DNA of 64,000 nt from Legionella norrlandica (GTDB lineage: Bacteria; Pseudomonadota; Gammaproteobacteria; Legionellales; Legionellaceae): contig NZ_JNCF01000002.1 of the NCBI RefSeq assembly GCF_000770585.1, forward strand, positions 1 through 64,000, written 5' to 3'. Shown piece by piece: positions 38,394 through 48,920 of the stretch. Below the pieces are notes generated by a model. That model had not been told where the DNA came from. It made no database searches and was given only the letters and a program-made list of their open reading frames with translations. Each line of letters starts with the position of its first letter. The first letter of the stretch is position 1. A program made the position numbers and the translations under genes.

Positions 38394-38580
38394 GTTGCTA
38401 CCTAAAATAAACAAAAATTGATCTGAAGAAATTATCATTTACTCACAATTTAATCAATAGGAATGAATTAGAGGCATTCTACCTCCTCATTAAAGAACCG
38501 TTGACAATAAATAAATTCTGATCATACTCTAGAGGCTAAGCTGCCATTTTGTTCTGCGGGCTTTATATAAGGAGATTTTT

Positions 38581-39885
38581 ATGATCCAAAACAATAGGAT
38601 TTGTCGCTGGCTTTTTGTTGTATTCCTTTCTTTGCCTCTCGTTAGTTTTTCAGCTACCCCGGTAAAATCCATCGTCGTATTTGGGGATAGTTTATCTGAT
38701 AACGGTAATACTACTCACTTACTTAAAAGTTTGCGTCAAGAAGAGGATCCTGCCTTTTTGGTTGCTCCTTTCAAGATTTTTGTAGTGAACAAAATGATAG
38801 AATTTGCTAACGATTATTATGTTCCGCAAATGGTACTCGATGCAGGGATTGCAGCAGTTACGGATTTTTTTGATCATGATTTGGCTCCTTACATCGCCAA
38901 CTTGGTCAGCAAGGTTAAACTAGTACCAATTTTACCAGGCAAGCCCTATTGGAAAAATCGTTTTTCCAATGGTAGAGTCTGGGTTGAATATTTGGCTGAA
39001 ATGCTGTCCATACAAAAAAGTGATGAAGAAGTTTATTTAAATAAAGCTTTTGGAGGTAGTTGGGCTGCTACTTATGATTATCAATTAACTGTTTGGAATT
39101 TGATACGTCATCCACTGGGAACAATTAAGACTTTGATTGTCGGTAAATTAATCCCACCTAGCTTAGGTTTAACGGTTCAAGCTTATTTGTTAGAGAATGA
39201 GCGATTAAGCAATGAAACACTTTATTTTGTTTATTCAGGGAGTAATGATTACATCAATGTCTTGCTTTTTGAAGATAATTACAATACTGAAGTAATGAGC
39301 ACCTATGTTGACAATGTTTTGGATGGACTAAGTTCTGCTGTCCTAAAACTAGCTAATGCCGGAGCAAGACGTTTTGTTATTATGGGCATACCTCATATTG
39401 GAGACACTCCCAAATTTGTACGGACAACAGATCGTGAGATATTAAATGCTGCAGTGGACCGCCATAATGAGCGTCTCGCAAAACGGATAGAAACATGGAA
39501 AGAGCAATATCCAGATGCTGATTTCTTATTCATAAATACAGAAGAATATTTGAAATTGGCATTAAGCGACCCTGAAACATATGGATTTTATAATGTAAAA
39601 GATGCTTGCATTGATGTGAAATTCCCTATGTTTAATGCATTTATTCACTCCCCATTTGCTCGCAACTACATTTTGCAATATGCGCAAGTCCTTCAATATC
39701 GAGATCAACAATTTGCCCCAGGGGAAACGAATTATCATATGTGTAGTGAACCAGAGGACTATTTATTCTGGGATGAAATTCATCCAAGTACGCGAGCACA
39801 TAATTATCTGGCCTATCAGGTGTGTTTAGCAATGGAAGAACATGGTTACGAAGTGACTTGTAAGATGCCGGAATCCGTGGGATAG
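38581..39885 (+). CDS. plaC: GDSL phospholipase / glycerophospholipid:cholesterol acyltransferase (PlaC-like)
   Basis: 434 residues. A Sec signal peptide (about 1-25, ending LPLVSFSA) precedes the catalytic core. Block I is VVFGDSLSDNGN (catalytic Ser near 37), block III is SGSNDYINV, and block V is DEIHPSTRAHNYLA with the catalytic Asp and His. Three cysteines near the C-terminal half could form a disulfide loop. The length fits PlaC (PlaA is about 310 residues), the secreted Legionella GCAT that transfers acyl groups to host cholesterol. It has a strong ribosome site (AAGGAG) and its own terminator-like palindrome. Confidence 0.8.
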   Translation: MIQNNRICRWLFVVFLSLPLVSFSATPVKSIVVFGDSLSDNGNTTHLLKSLRQEEDPAFLVAPFKIFVVNKMIEFANDYYVPQMVLDAGIAAVTDFFDHDLAPYIANLVSKVKLVPILPGKPYWKNRFSNGRVWVEYLAEMLSIQKSDEEVYLNKAFGGSWAATYDYQLTVWNLIRHPLGTIKTLIVGKLIPPSLGLTVQAYLLENERLSNETLYFVYSGSNDYINVLLFEDNYNTEVMSTYVDNVLDGLSSAVLKLANAGARRFVIMGIPHIGDTPKFVRTTDREILNAAVDRHNERLAKRIETWKEQYPDADFLFINTEEYLKLALSDPETYGFYNVKDACIDVKFPMFNAFIHSPFARNYILQYAQVLQYRDQQFAPGETNYHMCSEPEDYLFWDEIHPSTRAHNYLAYQVCLAMEEHGYEVTCKMPESVG

Positions 39886-39924
39886 ACAGCAGTATATTCA
39901 ATATGCTGATACCGAAACACAGCT

Positions 39925-39952
39925 CACATTCTGCAGCTAGCTGCAGAATGTG
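39925..39952 (+). terminator. 28-bp perfect palindrome ending plaC
   Basis: cacattctgcag (39925-39936), ctag, then ctgcagaatgtg (39941-39952) is a perfect 12-bp stem followed by TTTAT. Probable rho-independent terminator. Confidence 0.7.
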
Positions 39953-40251
39953 TTTATCACATGCAGATTAGACTTTATTCAAGGCGATTTCATGATAATT
40001 TATCTGTTTTATATCATTAAGGATAATTTGCCTTAGTGATTTGTAAATGTTTATGTCATAATTCCGTCTTTTTATTGATATACTTCATTCATACGAGGAA
40101 ATTTTTTACAAAATTTAAAGCACCTTATAACCGTATATTTAAGAAACGAGCATATATTCCTATGCACTTTACTTTTTTTCTATTGCCAGTAGGAAATAAG
40201 AATGAAGTTAGCTTTTTTCTATGGAACGGTTGTTGATGAGAGGAGTGGGTT
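39953..40251. other. Leader region of glmS
   Basis: About 300 bases without a gene. In some bacteria glmS carries a ribozyme or small-RNA control. Nothing recognisable as the glmS ribozyme core was seen here, and no small-RNA gene was found. Confidence 0.5.
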
Positions 40252-42066
40252 ATGTGTGGGATTATGGGAGCTGTTTCAGAAAGGGATATTAGTAAGATTC
40301 TATTGGAAGGTTTGCGCCGACTGGAATATAGAGGATATGACTCTGCCGGCATTGCTGTAATAGATAATCAAGGTCGTCTAAAACGTGTAAGAATTCAGGG
40401 GAAAGTACAAAATTTAGCCGATGCCATGCAGGAAACAGCTATTATTGGAAATACAGGTATAGCTCATACTCGCTGGGCAACTCATGGTAAGCCTTCCGAG
40501 CAAAATGCTCATCCTCATTTATCTCATGGAGAAATAGCCTTAGTACATAATGGTATAATTGAAAATCATGAGCACTTACGACAAAAACTCATTGCTAATG
40601 GGTATCAGTTTACGTCTGAAACCGATACCGAAGTAGCTGCTCATTTAATTCACTATTATTATTTACAGCATGAGGATTTATTATTGGCTGTGCAAACAGC
40701 TGCAGCAGAAATGCAAGGGGCTTTCGCATTGGGAGTCATCCATCAGCAAAGGCCTAATGAGTTGGTTGCTATTCGCAAAGGGAGTCCTTTAGTTTTGGGA
40801 TTTGGTATTGGTGAGAATTTTATTGCTTCTGATGCCTTGGCATTAAGATCCTTTGCTCAGTCAGTGATTTATATGGAAGAAGGCGACAGTGCTTGCGTTA
40901 CTACAGAAGATATTAAAGTGTATAATTCAAGCCGAACATCCGTTCAACGGCCAGTCCATCCTTTAAATAGCGATTCCGAAATCGTGAGCAAAGGCCCCTA
41001 TAGGCATTTTATGCTTAAAGAGATATTTGAACAATCCAAGGTTATCACTGACACAATAGAAGGTCGAATTAATAGTGTTGAAGTGCTTAGGGCTAGTTTT
41101 GGTGAGCAGGCATCACATGTGTTTCCAAAAGTGAAGCAAATTCACATTGTAGCCTGTGGCACTAGTTATCATGCAGGTATGGTTGCCAAATATTGGCTTG
41201 AATCACTAGCCGGGTTGCCGACCCAAGTTGAAATTGCAAGCGAATATCGGTATAGAGAGGTTGTTGTTCCTGATAATACTTTATTCATTACTGTTTCTCA
41301 GTCAGGTGAGACAGCAGACACTCTTGCTGCTTTATATAAAGCAAAGCAGCTAAATTATTTAGCCAGTTTGGCAATATGTAATGTGGCAACCAGTACTTTG
41401 GTGAGAGAGGCAAATTGTGTCTTTTTAACCAGGGCAGGAATTGAAATTGGTGTCGCCTCGACCAAAGCATTCACCACCCAGTTGGCTGCATTTTTAATGT
41501 TGGCAGCAGCGCTTTGTGATGATGTCCGAGCTGAGGCAGTTCTCAAACAGTTGCAGGAATTACCAGCCTGTTGTGAGCGTGTGTTGCATATGAATGGCGA
41601 AATTGAATCTTTGGCTTCTTTATTTGTGAATAAAGCGCATGCCTTATTTTTAGGTCGAGGAGTTCAATATCCTGTGGCTCTGGAGGGCGCATTAAAACTC
41701 AAAGAAATATCCTATATACATGCAGAAGCTTACCCTGCTGGTGAATTAAAACATGGTCCACTGGCTTTAGTCGATAAGGACATGCCTGTGATTGCTGTAG
41801 CACCTAATGATGAGCTCTTGGATAAGTTAAAATCCAACTTACATGAAGTAAGCGCAAGAGGAGGCCAGTTGTTTGTATTTGTTGATGATTCTCAAAATTG
41901 GAAAGCTAATGGGGCTCGTTTAGTTAAAGTACCATCTTGTGGTGTGTGGCTTGCCCCAATTGTTTATACCATACCTTTGCAATTGTTAGCTTACCATGTC
42001 GCTGTAGCCAAAGGAACTGATGTAGATCAGCCTCGAAATCTTGCGAAATCGGTGACTGTAGAGTGA
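40252..42066 (+). CDS. glmS: Glucosamine-6-phosphate synthase
   Basis: Makes glucosamine 6-phosphate from fructose 6-phosphate and glutamine, the entry to the GlmM-GlmU pathway. 604 residues. The N-terminal glutaminase has Cys1 exposed after Met removal ([11 protein letters not shown]) and [14 protein letters not shown]. The C-terminal isomerase has two SIS domains (SQSGETADT, and [19 protein letters not shown]). It ends in [13 protein letters not shown], the canonical GlmS tail. It overlaps the next gene by 4 bases. Confidence 0.97.
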   Translation: MCGIMGAVSERDISKILLEGLRRLEYRGYDSAGIAVIDNQGRLKRVRIQGKVQNLADAMQETAIIGNTGIAHTRWATHGKPSEQNAHPHLSHGEIALVHNGIIENHEHLRQKLIANGYQFTSETDTEVAAHLIHYYYLQHEDLLLAVQTAAAEMQGAFALGVIHQQRPNELVAIRKGSPLVLGFGIGENFIASDALALRSFAQSVIYMEEGDSACVTTEDIKVYNSSRTSVQRPVHPLNSDSEIVSKGPYRHFMLKEIFEQSKVITDTIEGRINSVEVLRASFGEQASHVFPKVKQIHIVACGTSYHAGMVAKYWLESLAGLPTQVEIASEYRYREVVVPDNTLFITVSQSGETADTLAALYKAKQLNYLASLAICNVATSTLVREANCVFLTRAGIEIGVASTKAFTTQLAAFLMLAAALCDDVRAEAVLKQLQELPACCERVLHMNGEIESLASLFVNKAHALFLGRGVQYPVALEGALKLKEISYIHAEAYPAGELKHGPLALVDKDMPVIAVAPNDELLDKLKSNLHEVSARGGQLFVFVDDSQNWKANGARLVKVPSCGVWLAPIVYTIPLQLLAYHVAVAKGTDVDQPRNLAKSVTVE

Positions 42067-42728
42067 ATAAAGGCCAACATTTTTGGGCTGAGCTGTGGCG
42101 CGATGGCCGTACGTTTTTTCATAAGGAAGAAGTGAACGAAGATTTAGTTACTTATTTTCCATATTTAAATGTTCCTGAAAAGGGAACAATTTTAGTTCCA
42201 TTATGTGGAAAAAGTCTGGATATGCTTTGGTTGAATCATCAAGGCTATCATGTGGTCGGGATAGAACTTATAGAGTCTGCGGTTCTTCAGTTTGCTCAAG
42301 AACATCAAATTCTTTTTCAACAGGAAACTATAGGCGAGGTAAAACATTTCTTTACAGATAAATTGAGTTTGTGGGTTGCCGATATTTTTACTTTGAATCC
42401 TATGCTGGTAAGGCCGGTTGATGCAATTTATGATAGAGCTGCTTTAGTTGCTTTACCAAAAAAATTAAGATCGCTTTATGCAGAGATTTGTTTAAAATGG
42501 CTTAAGTCTGAGGGGAATATTTTATTAAAGACTTTGGAATATCAACAAGAGGAGATGCAAGGCCCTCCTTATAGTGTTTCTGCAGAAGAAGTAGCTACTT
42601 TATATCAGCAATGTGCAGCAATACAGTTATTGAAGTCACAAGTACGAGTCTATGATAATAATGATCCTTTATTTATGAATGGATTGAATCAAGTTACCGA
42701 TCATGTTTGGATTATTAAAAAAGAATAA
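42063..42728 (+). CDS. tpm: Thiopurine S-methyltransferase family protein
   Basis: 221 residues, SAM-dependent. [19 protein letters not shown] and the SAM site [22 protein letters not shown] (about 44-65) match bacterial TPMT, with DIF and the [10 protein letters not shown] motif downstream. Bacterial members methylate thiopurines or selenium and tellurium compounds. It is translated by GTG overlapping the glmS stop, so it is translationally coupled. Confidence 0.9.
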   Translation: MNKGQHFWAELWRDGRTFFHKEEVNEDLVTYFPYLNVPEKGTILVPLCGKSLDMLWLNHQGYHVVGIELIESAVLQFAQEHQILFQQETIGEVKHFFTDKLSLWVADIFTLNPMLVRPVDAIYDRAALVALPKKLRSLYAEICLKWLKSEGNILLKTLEYQQEEMQGPPYSVSAEEVATLYQQCAAIQLLKSQVRVYDNNDPLFMNGLNQVTDHVWIIKKE

Positions 42729-42999
42729 ACTTCAAATCAGTCTAGGGGGTGTTTGGGTTTGTTGGGATATTTGGTCAATTTCTATATCGCATTATGATAT
42801 GTGATAAGTATATAATAGTCCTTTTGTATAACCAGCGTCTTTTTGTTTTAAAGTAACTATACTGCAAATGCTCTTAAGGTACTTATTTACTATTTGTAAA
42901 CGTGTTCCTCAGAACATTTGTGTCTTGCTCTAAAATAAAATCTACAAGTTATGTAAAAGTCTAATGAGATGTTTTTTTATCATGTTTACGGGGATATGA
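42729..42999. other. Leader region of tex
   Basis: 271 bases with no gene. It is AT-rich, with a possible -10-like TATAAT near 42830, but no confident promoter call. Confidence 0.4.
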
Positions 43000-45369
43000 A
43001 TGGCACAAGTAATGTTGGCATCAGCCGCAATTATTGCGCAAGAACTCAAAGTCAAAGTGTCACAGGTAGAATCTACAATTCAGTTGCTGGATGAGGGAGC
43101 GACAATTCCTTTTATTGCTCGTTATCGTAAAGAGGCAACTGGAGGACTTAATGATGTGCAATTACGTTATCTTGCTGAAAGATTACTTTATTTACGCGAG
43201 TTAGAGGAAAGACGCGGAGTCATTCTACAATCCATTGGTGAACAAGAAAAACTAACTCCAGAACTGGAACAAAGCATATTAGCAGCTGATACGAAAACGC
43301 GTTTGGAAGATTTGTATCTACCCTATAGACCGAAACGTCGCACAAAAGCGCAGATTGCTATTGAGGCTGGATTGGAGCCTTTAGCTCATACTTTATGGAA
43401 AGATCCTACTTTGGATCCTGAAGAGCAAGCTGCTCAATTTATAAATACAGAAGCAGGAATAGAGGATGCCAAAGCGGCACTGGAAGGTGCACGGCATATT
43501 TTAATGGAGCATTTTGCTGAAGATGCTGAATTGATAAATGAATTACGAGAGTACCTATGGCAACATGGTATAATTAAATCAATAGGAAACAGCAAGAAAA
43601 AAGAACAGGTCAGTAAATTTTCTGACTACTTTGATTATTCTGAGGCAGTGAAGAAAATTCCATCGCATCGTGCTTTAGCATTGTTCCGTGGGCGGCGCGA
43701 AAGCATTCTGCAAGTAAGTTTAGTTTTGCCTGAACAGGATGTTAATTATGGAGAAAACCGAGTTGCTGCATATTTTAATATCACCAACCAACAAAGAAAA
43801 GCAGATAATTGGCTTTTAGATACGGTTAGAATGACTTGGAAAATAAAGTTATTTACTAAATTAGAGCTCGAGCTATTAACGCGCCTGCGTGAGATGGCTG
43901 ATGAAGAAGCAATCAAAGTATTTTCTAGGAATTTACGTGACTTGCTGCTCGCAGCCCCGGCAGGACCTCAAATCACGATTGGACTTGATCCTGGTATTAG
44001 AACTGGTGTGAAAGTAGTGGTAGTGGATGCTACTGGAAAATTATTAGATTATATGGTTATTTTTCCTTTTGCTCCCCAAAACGAATGGCATCAATCTATT
44101 GCGGATTTGGCCAAACTTGCCGCGAAATTCCAGGTTAGTTTAATCAGTATAGGTAATGGCACAGGCTCTAGGGAAACAGAGCGCTTGGTTAGTGATTTAA
44201 TTAAAATGTACCCTGATTTAAAATTAACAAAAATGATTGTAAGTGAAGCAGGCGCCTCTGTTTATTCTGCTTCAGAAATCGCAGCCAATGAATTTCCGGA
44301 TTTGGATGTTTCTTTAAGAGGAGCTGTATCGATTGCTCGAAGATTACAGGATCCTTTGGCCGAATTAGTAAAAATTGAAGCCAAATCCATTGGGGTTGGT
44401 CAGTATCAACATGATGTTAATCAAGCGAAACTGGCTCGTTCTCTGGATGGTGTTGTTGAAGATTGTGTGAATGCTGTTGGGGTGGATGTTAATACTGCTT
44501 CTGCGGCTTTGTTAGCTCGTATTTCAGGACTCAATGAGACTTTAGCTAAGAATATTGTTTTATTTCGCAACGAGCACGGCGCTTTTAAAAACAGAGAGCA
44601 ATTAAAAAATATCAATCGAATGGGAGAAAAAGCTTTTCAGCAAGCAGCTGGATTTTTGCGTATTATGAATGGTGATAATGCTCTAGATGCCTCTTGTGTT
44701 CACCCCGAAGCATACCCTTTAGTAGAAAAAATCATCTCAGATCAAAAAGTTAATATAAAGGAAATTATAGGGAATAAAACATTGTTGCAAAGTATTAATG
44801 CTGAGCAATATGTTGACGAAAGTTTTGGCTTGCCCACTATAAGAGATGTTTTACGCGAGTTAGAAAAGCCAGGACGAGATCCAAGGCCAGAATTTAAAAC
44901 AGTCCAGTTTAAAGAGGGAGTAGAGGATATTAAGGACTTACACGAAGGAATGATTCTTGAAGGTGTTGTCAGTAATGTTACTAATTTTGGTGCTTTTGTT
45001 GATATAGGAGTGCATCAGGATGGCTTGGTGCATATTTCAGCGATGACAAATCGATTTATTACTGATCCACGTTCGGTTGTAAAAGCTGGTGACATAGTAA
45101 AAGTCAAAGTAGTGGAAGTGGATAAAGAGCGTAAAAGAATCGGTTTAAGTATGAAATTGGGTAGCGAACTAGAGTCAGAGGTATCTCAGAAAACTGCAAA
45201 AGAATCACAAGCTAAAAAGCAAGTTGAGCAAAAACAGCCTGAAGCCAAGAAAAAACCTGAATTTAAGAAAAAGCAAGATAAGACCAAAAAACCGGAACTA
45301 GTCAAAAAAACCGTATTCAATACGGCAATGGCAGATGCGCTGGCTAAATTAAAACGTAGCGGAGAATAG
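43000..45369 (+). CDS. tex: Transcription accessory protein Tex
   Basis: 789 residues. The N-terminal helix-turn-helix region includes [20 protein letters not shown], then a YqgF nuclease-like domain ([16 protein letters not shown]), helix-hairpin-helix motifs ([20 protein letters not shown]) and an S1 domain (about 655-725, [26 protein letters not shown]). The last 65 residues are a Lys/Glu-rich tail. Tex is a conserved RNA/DNA-binding factor linked to transcription and virulence in several genera. Start of a three-gene unit. Confidence 0.96.
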   Translation: MAQVMLASAAIIAQELKVKVSQVESTIQLLDEGATIPFIARYRKEATGGLNDVQLRYLAERLLYLRELEERRGVILQSIGEQEKLTPELEQSILAADTKTRLEDLYLPYRPKRRTKAQIAIEAGLEPLAHTLWKDPTLDPEEQAAQFINTEAGIEDAKAALEGARHILMEHFAEDAELINELREYLWQHGIIKSIGNSKKKEQVSKFSDYFDYSEAVKKIPSHRALALFRGRRESILQVSLVLPEQDVNYGENRVAAYFNITNQQRKADNWLLDTVRMTWKIKLFTKLELELLTRLREMADEEAIKVFSRNLRDLLLAAPAGPQITIGLDPGIRTGVKVVVVDATGKLLDYMVIFPFAPQNEWHQSIADLAKLAAKFQVSLISIGNGTGSRETERLVSDLIKMYPDLKLTKMIVSEAGASVYSASEIAANEFPDLDVSLRGAVSIARRLQDPLAELVKIEAKSIGVGQYQHDVNQAKLARSLDGVVEDCVNAVGVDVNTASAALLARISGLNETLAKNIVLFRNEHGAFKNREQLKNINRMGEKAFQQAAGFLRIMNGDNALDASCVHPEAYPLVEKIISDQKVNIKEIIGNKTLLQSINAEQYVDESFGLPTIRDVLRELEKPGRDPRPEFKTVQFKEGVEDIKDLHEGMILEGVVSNVTNFGAFVDIGVHQDGLVHISAMTNRFITDPRSVVKAGDIVKVKVVEVDKERKRIGLSMKLGSELESEVSQKTAKESQAKKQVEQKQPEAKKKPEFKKKQDKTKKPELVKKTVFNTAMADALAKLKRSGE

Positions 45370-45371
45370 AG

Positions 45372-45752
45372 ATGCAAACCCCCAAAGGTGAACTGACTAT
45401 CCAAACTTTGGCTATGCCTTTAAATACTAATGCCAATGGCGATATCTTTGGGGGATGGATAGTATCTCAAATGGATTTGGCAGCTGGTGTGCTAGCCAAA
45501 CGAATATCACAGGGGCGTGTTGCTACAGTTGCAATTAATTCAATGACTTTTTTAAAACCAGTCCACGTAGGTGATGTTGTGAGTTGTCATGTGGAGTTAG
45601 TTAAGGTGGGAAATACCTCTATGACTATTCATGTTGAAGTATGGACTAACTCATCAATAAAGATGGAAAAATACCAGGTTACAGAAGGCACCTTTGTTTT
45701 TGTTGCTATTGATGAAAAGGGAAAACCAAGGCAGGTACCAAAAACAGAATGA
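45372..45752 (+). CDS. yciA: Acyl-CoA thioesterase YciA-like
   Basis: 126 residues, hotdog fold. The signature is MPLNTNANGDIFGGWIVSQMDLAAG, with the catalytic Asp in NGDIFGGW. It hydrolyses a broad range of acyl-CoAs. It begins 2 bases after tex and overlaps the unknown gene downstream by 4 bases. Confidence 0.92.
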   Translation: MQTPKGELTIQTLAMPLNTNANGDIFGGWIVSQMDLAAGVLAKRISQGRVATVAINSMTFLKPVHVGDVVSCHVELVKVGNTSMTIHVEVWTNSSIKMEKYQVTEGTFVFVAIDEKGKPRQVPKTE

Positions 45753-47389
45753 CTAATAATATTCAAGAATTGCAGCAGGTGATAGCTGATATGGCTGTAT
45801 TAATTGAGCAAAATGCAGAACCTGATCCTCAATTATATGCCTTTTTCTTCCAACATCCAGAAATAAGTTTTGAATTAATAACGCTCATTAATAATTTAAG
45901 TGAGGAATGGGAGTATGATGGCCCACCAATTTACTCAGCATGTATTTTTGCCCTGGATATCTGTATTGCCCAATTGCAGGCATCAGCTGAAACAAATAAC
46001 AAAAATGCTGCTAAATTATTAACGCAACTAATGAATCATTTGGCAGAAGTGATTGGTACCCACAAGCATAGTTTAAGTTTTTGGTTGCCTGTATTGAATG
46101 CATTTTATGAAGTGCATGTCGAATTAACTGATAAGCTGAAAGATGCTTATTATGAGTTGGCAAGCCAAGAGGACGATGCGATTAGTTCTGATGAGCCATT
46201 TAATCACTTGGATTCAATCCGAGATTTAATACATGAATTATCGGATTTGAGTATATTTGATATAATTGAGAATTTTTTTGCCCAAAGTTATGCTATGCCT
46301 CCTGATTTTTTTGCTGATTTAATCCTGGATTTATATAGCATTGATGAAGGACAAGACATTGCTCTACTCACGTTGCTTCATCCAAAAGCCGAAATACGAG
46401 AGATAGCAGTATCGACAATCGATCAACTAATGAAAGCAATTAAGCTGACATCCACATCACTCACAAGATTGCAAATTATTAAATATTGGTATCCTGCTCA
46501 TTATCATGCAGTTTTTGATCGCTGGCTTAAAACACAAAGAAAAAAAGGAGTAACTTTTGATTCAGAGCCAGTCCCTGCAAAAATGTCTATCAAAGCAACA
46601 GAAGTGGATGGTACTGGTTCGCAAGGTGTTTTTATTCACGGGCGAAAAAATAAAAGAAACAGACTTTGTGGTTTATTACTAAAGTATGATTTCGGAATAA
46701 AAGACGCTTGGATCACGCCAGAGATCCCTTTGACTGAAGTAGCAGATTATTACAGCAAGGCTTTTGATGGAAGTGTGACATTAAGGACAGTTGATTTTTC
46801 TTATTTGCAAATAATGGTGGAGCATTTCTTAGCGATTATGGTTGAAAAAGGTGATATGCCAAGTTTGCATTTTCTAGAAATGATGGAATTTTTAGGAGTT
46901 CGTTTTAGACCGAATAAATTAGATTTGGATTATTTAATTGAGCAATTAAGTGTACAAATTGTACCGTTTACCCAGCAGAAAATAGACGAGTCTCTAAAGC
47001 GTTCAAAATCTTGGCTTAAAACCAAACAATTTACAGAGTCTTGGTATATTGAAAATCCAATGGTCGATAAAATTGTCAATCATAATAGTAGTTTTGTTGA
47101 TGGGGTGAAAGTTTGCCGGTTAGCTGATGCTATGGACGCAGTATTTGAAGAAGAAATGGAATTAAATCGAGACAAGTGGCAGTTTCATTTTTTATGGAAT
47201 GCCTTGTGGGTTAAAGCAAAACATAAGAAAAATGAAAAAGTATGGCAAGACAGTTTTTTAATCGCTTATGCCATTCATCAAGGATATCCATTGAAAGATA
47301 TCCCTGTAATGAAAGAAATATGTTATCAAACCGTTATCAATAGTGTAGAAACTATGCAAGAAAGAAGGACACATTTAAGCCAGGAATGA
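45749..47389 (+). CDS. Hypothetical 546-residue protein coupled to yciA
   Basis: Long soluble helical protein with no signal peptide and no membrane segment. The N-terminal half is Leu/Asp-rich alpha-helix (LITLINNLSEEWEYDGPP, LLTQLMNHLAEVIG), reminiscent of HEAT-like repeats. The second half contains the aromatic-rich block RDKWQFHFLWNALWVKAKH near 490-510. No catalytic motif is visible. The tex-yciA-unknown order with overlapping stops suggests a conserved Legionella gene with a housekeeping role, but I do not recognise it. Confidence 0.68.
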   Translation: MTNNIQELQQVIADMAVLIEQNAEPDPQLYAFFFQHPEISFELITLINNLSEEWEYDGPPIYSACIFALDICIAQLQASAETNNKNAAKLLTQLMNHLAEVIGTHKHSLSFWLPVLNAFYEVHVELTDKLKDAYYELASQEDDAISSDEPFNHLDSIRDLIHELSDLSIFDIIENFFAQSYAMPPDFFADLILDLYSIDEGQDIALLTLLHPKAEIREIAVSTIDQLMKAIKLTSTSLTRLQIIKYWYPAHYHAVFDRWLKTQRKKGVTFDSEPVPAKMSIKATEVDGTGSQGVFIHGRKNKRNRLCGLLLKYDFGIKDAWITPEIPLTEVADYYSKAFDGSVTLRTVDFSYLQIMVEHFLAIMVEKGDMPSLHFLEMMEFLGVRFRPNKLDLDYLIEQLSVQIVPFTQQKIDESLKRSKSWLKTKQFTESWYIENPMVDKIVNHNSSFVDGVKVCRLADAMDAVFEEEMELNRDKWQFHFLWNALWVKAKHKKNEKVWQDSFLIAYAIHQGYPLKDIPVMKEICYQTVINSVETMQERRTHLSQE

Positions 47390-47421
47390 ATTAAGGAGGG
47401 TCATTGAAAAACGAAAAATTT

Positions 47422-48330
47422 TTAATAAAGAATCTCCGCCATCATACATCGGACGCTTCCACCTCCAATTGCTTCAATTGTGGGGATATTTATTGATACT
47501 AATTTTGAAAATTGTTGAAGGATTCGAAGTTGCTCATGAGTAAAATACCTTTTTGCTTGCTCTGATAGAATTAAAAGGCTCTCATTTTTGTCATTATATA
47601 ACTCCAAAACATTGCCACACATGTGTTGCATTTGATCCCAATTGATATCTATGATTGTTTTGCCTGTATTGCTTAGATTTTCTATAATGGTTGTTCTCTG
47701 CTGGTAATCTTTAATTGCTTCCAGACAAATAATTGCACAATATTTAGTTAGGCTCAACATAACATTGGTATGATATATAGGGTTATTCTGCCTATCTACA
47801 CTATGAAATAAGATAGGTGTGTATCCTAGGCTGTCCGCTACTTTGGTTGCTAAATTTATAGAAGTTCTAGGTGATGACGAAGCATAAAGAAGTTGATGTC
47901 CCCTATCTAAAACTAGGCTTCCAGTCCCTTCAAGGATTTCATTGCTATCTCTTAAGTCGATTATTTCGTTGATTTCAAAATGTGCTTTTTTTAGTACTTC
48001 AATTAATCCTTTAATATTCACTTCAGCTTGTCTATTTTTAGCTAATAAGGGATAGATAATCAGAAAATTGCCTCTTTGGGAGTTGACATGGGTTGAAAAC
48101 CAGTTATTTGGAAATACAGCATCTGGTAATTGTTTGTTTTGAAAAAGAGTTAATACATGTATACCCTCTTTTTTTAGTTGCAATACCATATTAGCGAATT
48201 CTTCCAAAGCTTTGTTTTTAATATCCTTAACAGGAATTAATGATTGGAATAGGTTGCTGCTTGCCGTTTCATGGTTGAAGCAAAACCCCTCAGGAGGGAC
48301 CATTAAAACAGTAGATCTTTTTGATGACAT
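47422..48330 (-). CDS. ctlX: Amidinotransferase / citrulline-type hydrolase (CtlX-like)
   Basis: 302 residues of the guanidino-modifying (pentein) fold. VFPNNWFSTH near residues 67-76 and LEGTGSLVLDR near 131-141 carry the acidic substrate-binding residues. The catalytic His is in IYHTNVML, and the Cys is in IGGGSVRCMMAE near the C-terminus. In this subgroup the reaction is probably hydrolysis of citrulline or a related ureido amino acid. It is convergent with the tex operon. Confidence 0.8.
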   Translation of the reverse strand: MSSKRSTVLMVPPEGFCFNHETASSNLFQSLIPVKDIKNKALEEFANMVLQLKKEGIHVLTLFQNKQLPDAVFPNNWFSTHVNSQRGNFLIIYPLLAKNRQAEVNIKGLIEVLKKAHFEINEIIDLRDSNEILEGTGSLVLDRGHQLLYASSSPRTSINLATKVADSLGYTPILFHSVDRQNNPIYHTNVMLSLTKYCAIICLEAIKDYQQRTTIIENLSNTGKTIIDINWDQMQHMCGNVLELYNDKNESLLILSEQAKRYFTHEQLRILQQFSKLVSINIPTIEAIGGGSVRCMMAEILY

Positions 48331-48480
48331 GAATAGATTTGGAAGCGTAATTATTTTATTTAGGATACTGAGAGTGGTTGCAAAAATCTAGCTTTGAAAA
48401 TTTTATTTTAGAAGCATAATACCTGAGGTTTTGGATTTGTGTTAGCAAGACTCAGTCTTTATCTTATGAAAAGATTGATA

Positions 48481-48525
48481 AAAAAAACCCTATTACTTTT
48501 AATAATCAATAAAAGAAATAGGGTT
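48481..48525 (-). terminator. Terminator of the cold-shock gene
   Basis: On the minus strand, aaccctattt (48525-48516) pairs with taatagggtt, extended by a cttttatt/aataaaag-like stem with one mismatch, followed by a T-run (A run at 48481-48487). A classic rho-independent terminator. Confidence 0.8.
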
Positions 48526-48536
48526 AATCTTATGAG

Positions 48537-48743
48537 TTAGATTACTTCAACTTCTTCTGCTTGAGGTCCTTTTTGGCCGTTGCAAGCTTTGAACATTACA
48601 GTAGCACCTTCAGCGAGGGTTTTAAAACCAGTGCCTTGGATAGCACTAAAATGTACGAAATAATCTTTTCCGCCACTTTCTAAAAAACCGAAACCTTTGG
48701 ACTCATTAAACCATTTCACAGTACCGCGAATTTTTTCTGACAT
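48537..48743 (-). CDS. Cold-shock domain protein
   Basis: 68 residues, a single OB-fold. RNP1 is KGFGFL and RNP2 is DYFVHFSAI, in the block [15 protein letters not shown]. An RNA chaperone of the CspA family; the paralogue type (CspA, CspC, CspE) cannot be decided. The leader is about 40 bases to the likely -10 (TACAAT at around 48772 reading the minus strand), short for cold-inducible csp genes. Confidence 0.93.
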   Translation of the reverse strand: MSEKIRGTVKWFNESKGFGFLESGGKDYFVHFSAIQGTGFKTLAEGATVMFKACNGQKGPQAEEVEVI

Positions 48744-48920
48744 ATTAATTTCCTAAATTGTTACGCAACTATTGTAGCATTATTTTATCAATTGTCCTGT
48801 TTTTTTTATTAATTTTTTTCAAATTTTAATTTGAGGTGATGGTATAATCAATCTGTCTACTTTGTGAAAGAAATGATTTTGCTCTAGAGTCTTGTTTGTA
48901 TCAATTTACAATATAGAAGA

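Noticed and set aside
40000-40251. glmS ribozyme in the leader of glmS
   Set aside because: That ribozyme is typical of Gram-positive bacteria and no matching core was visible.
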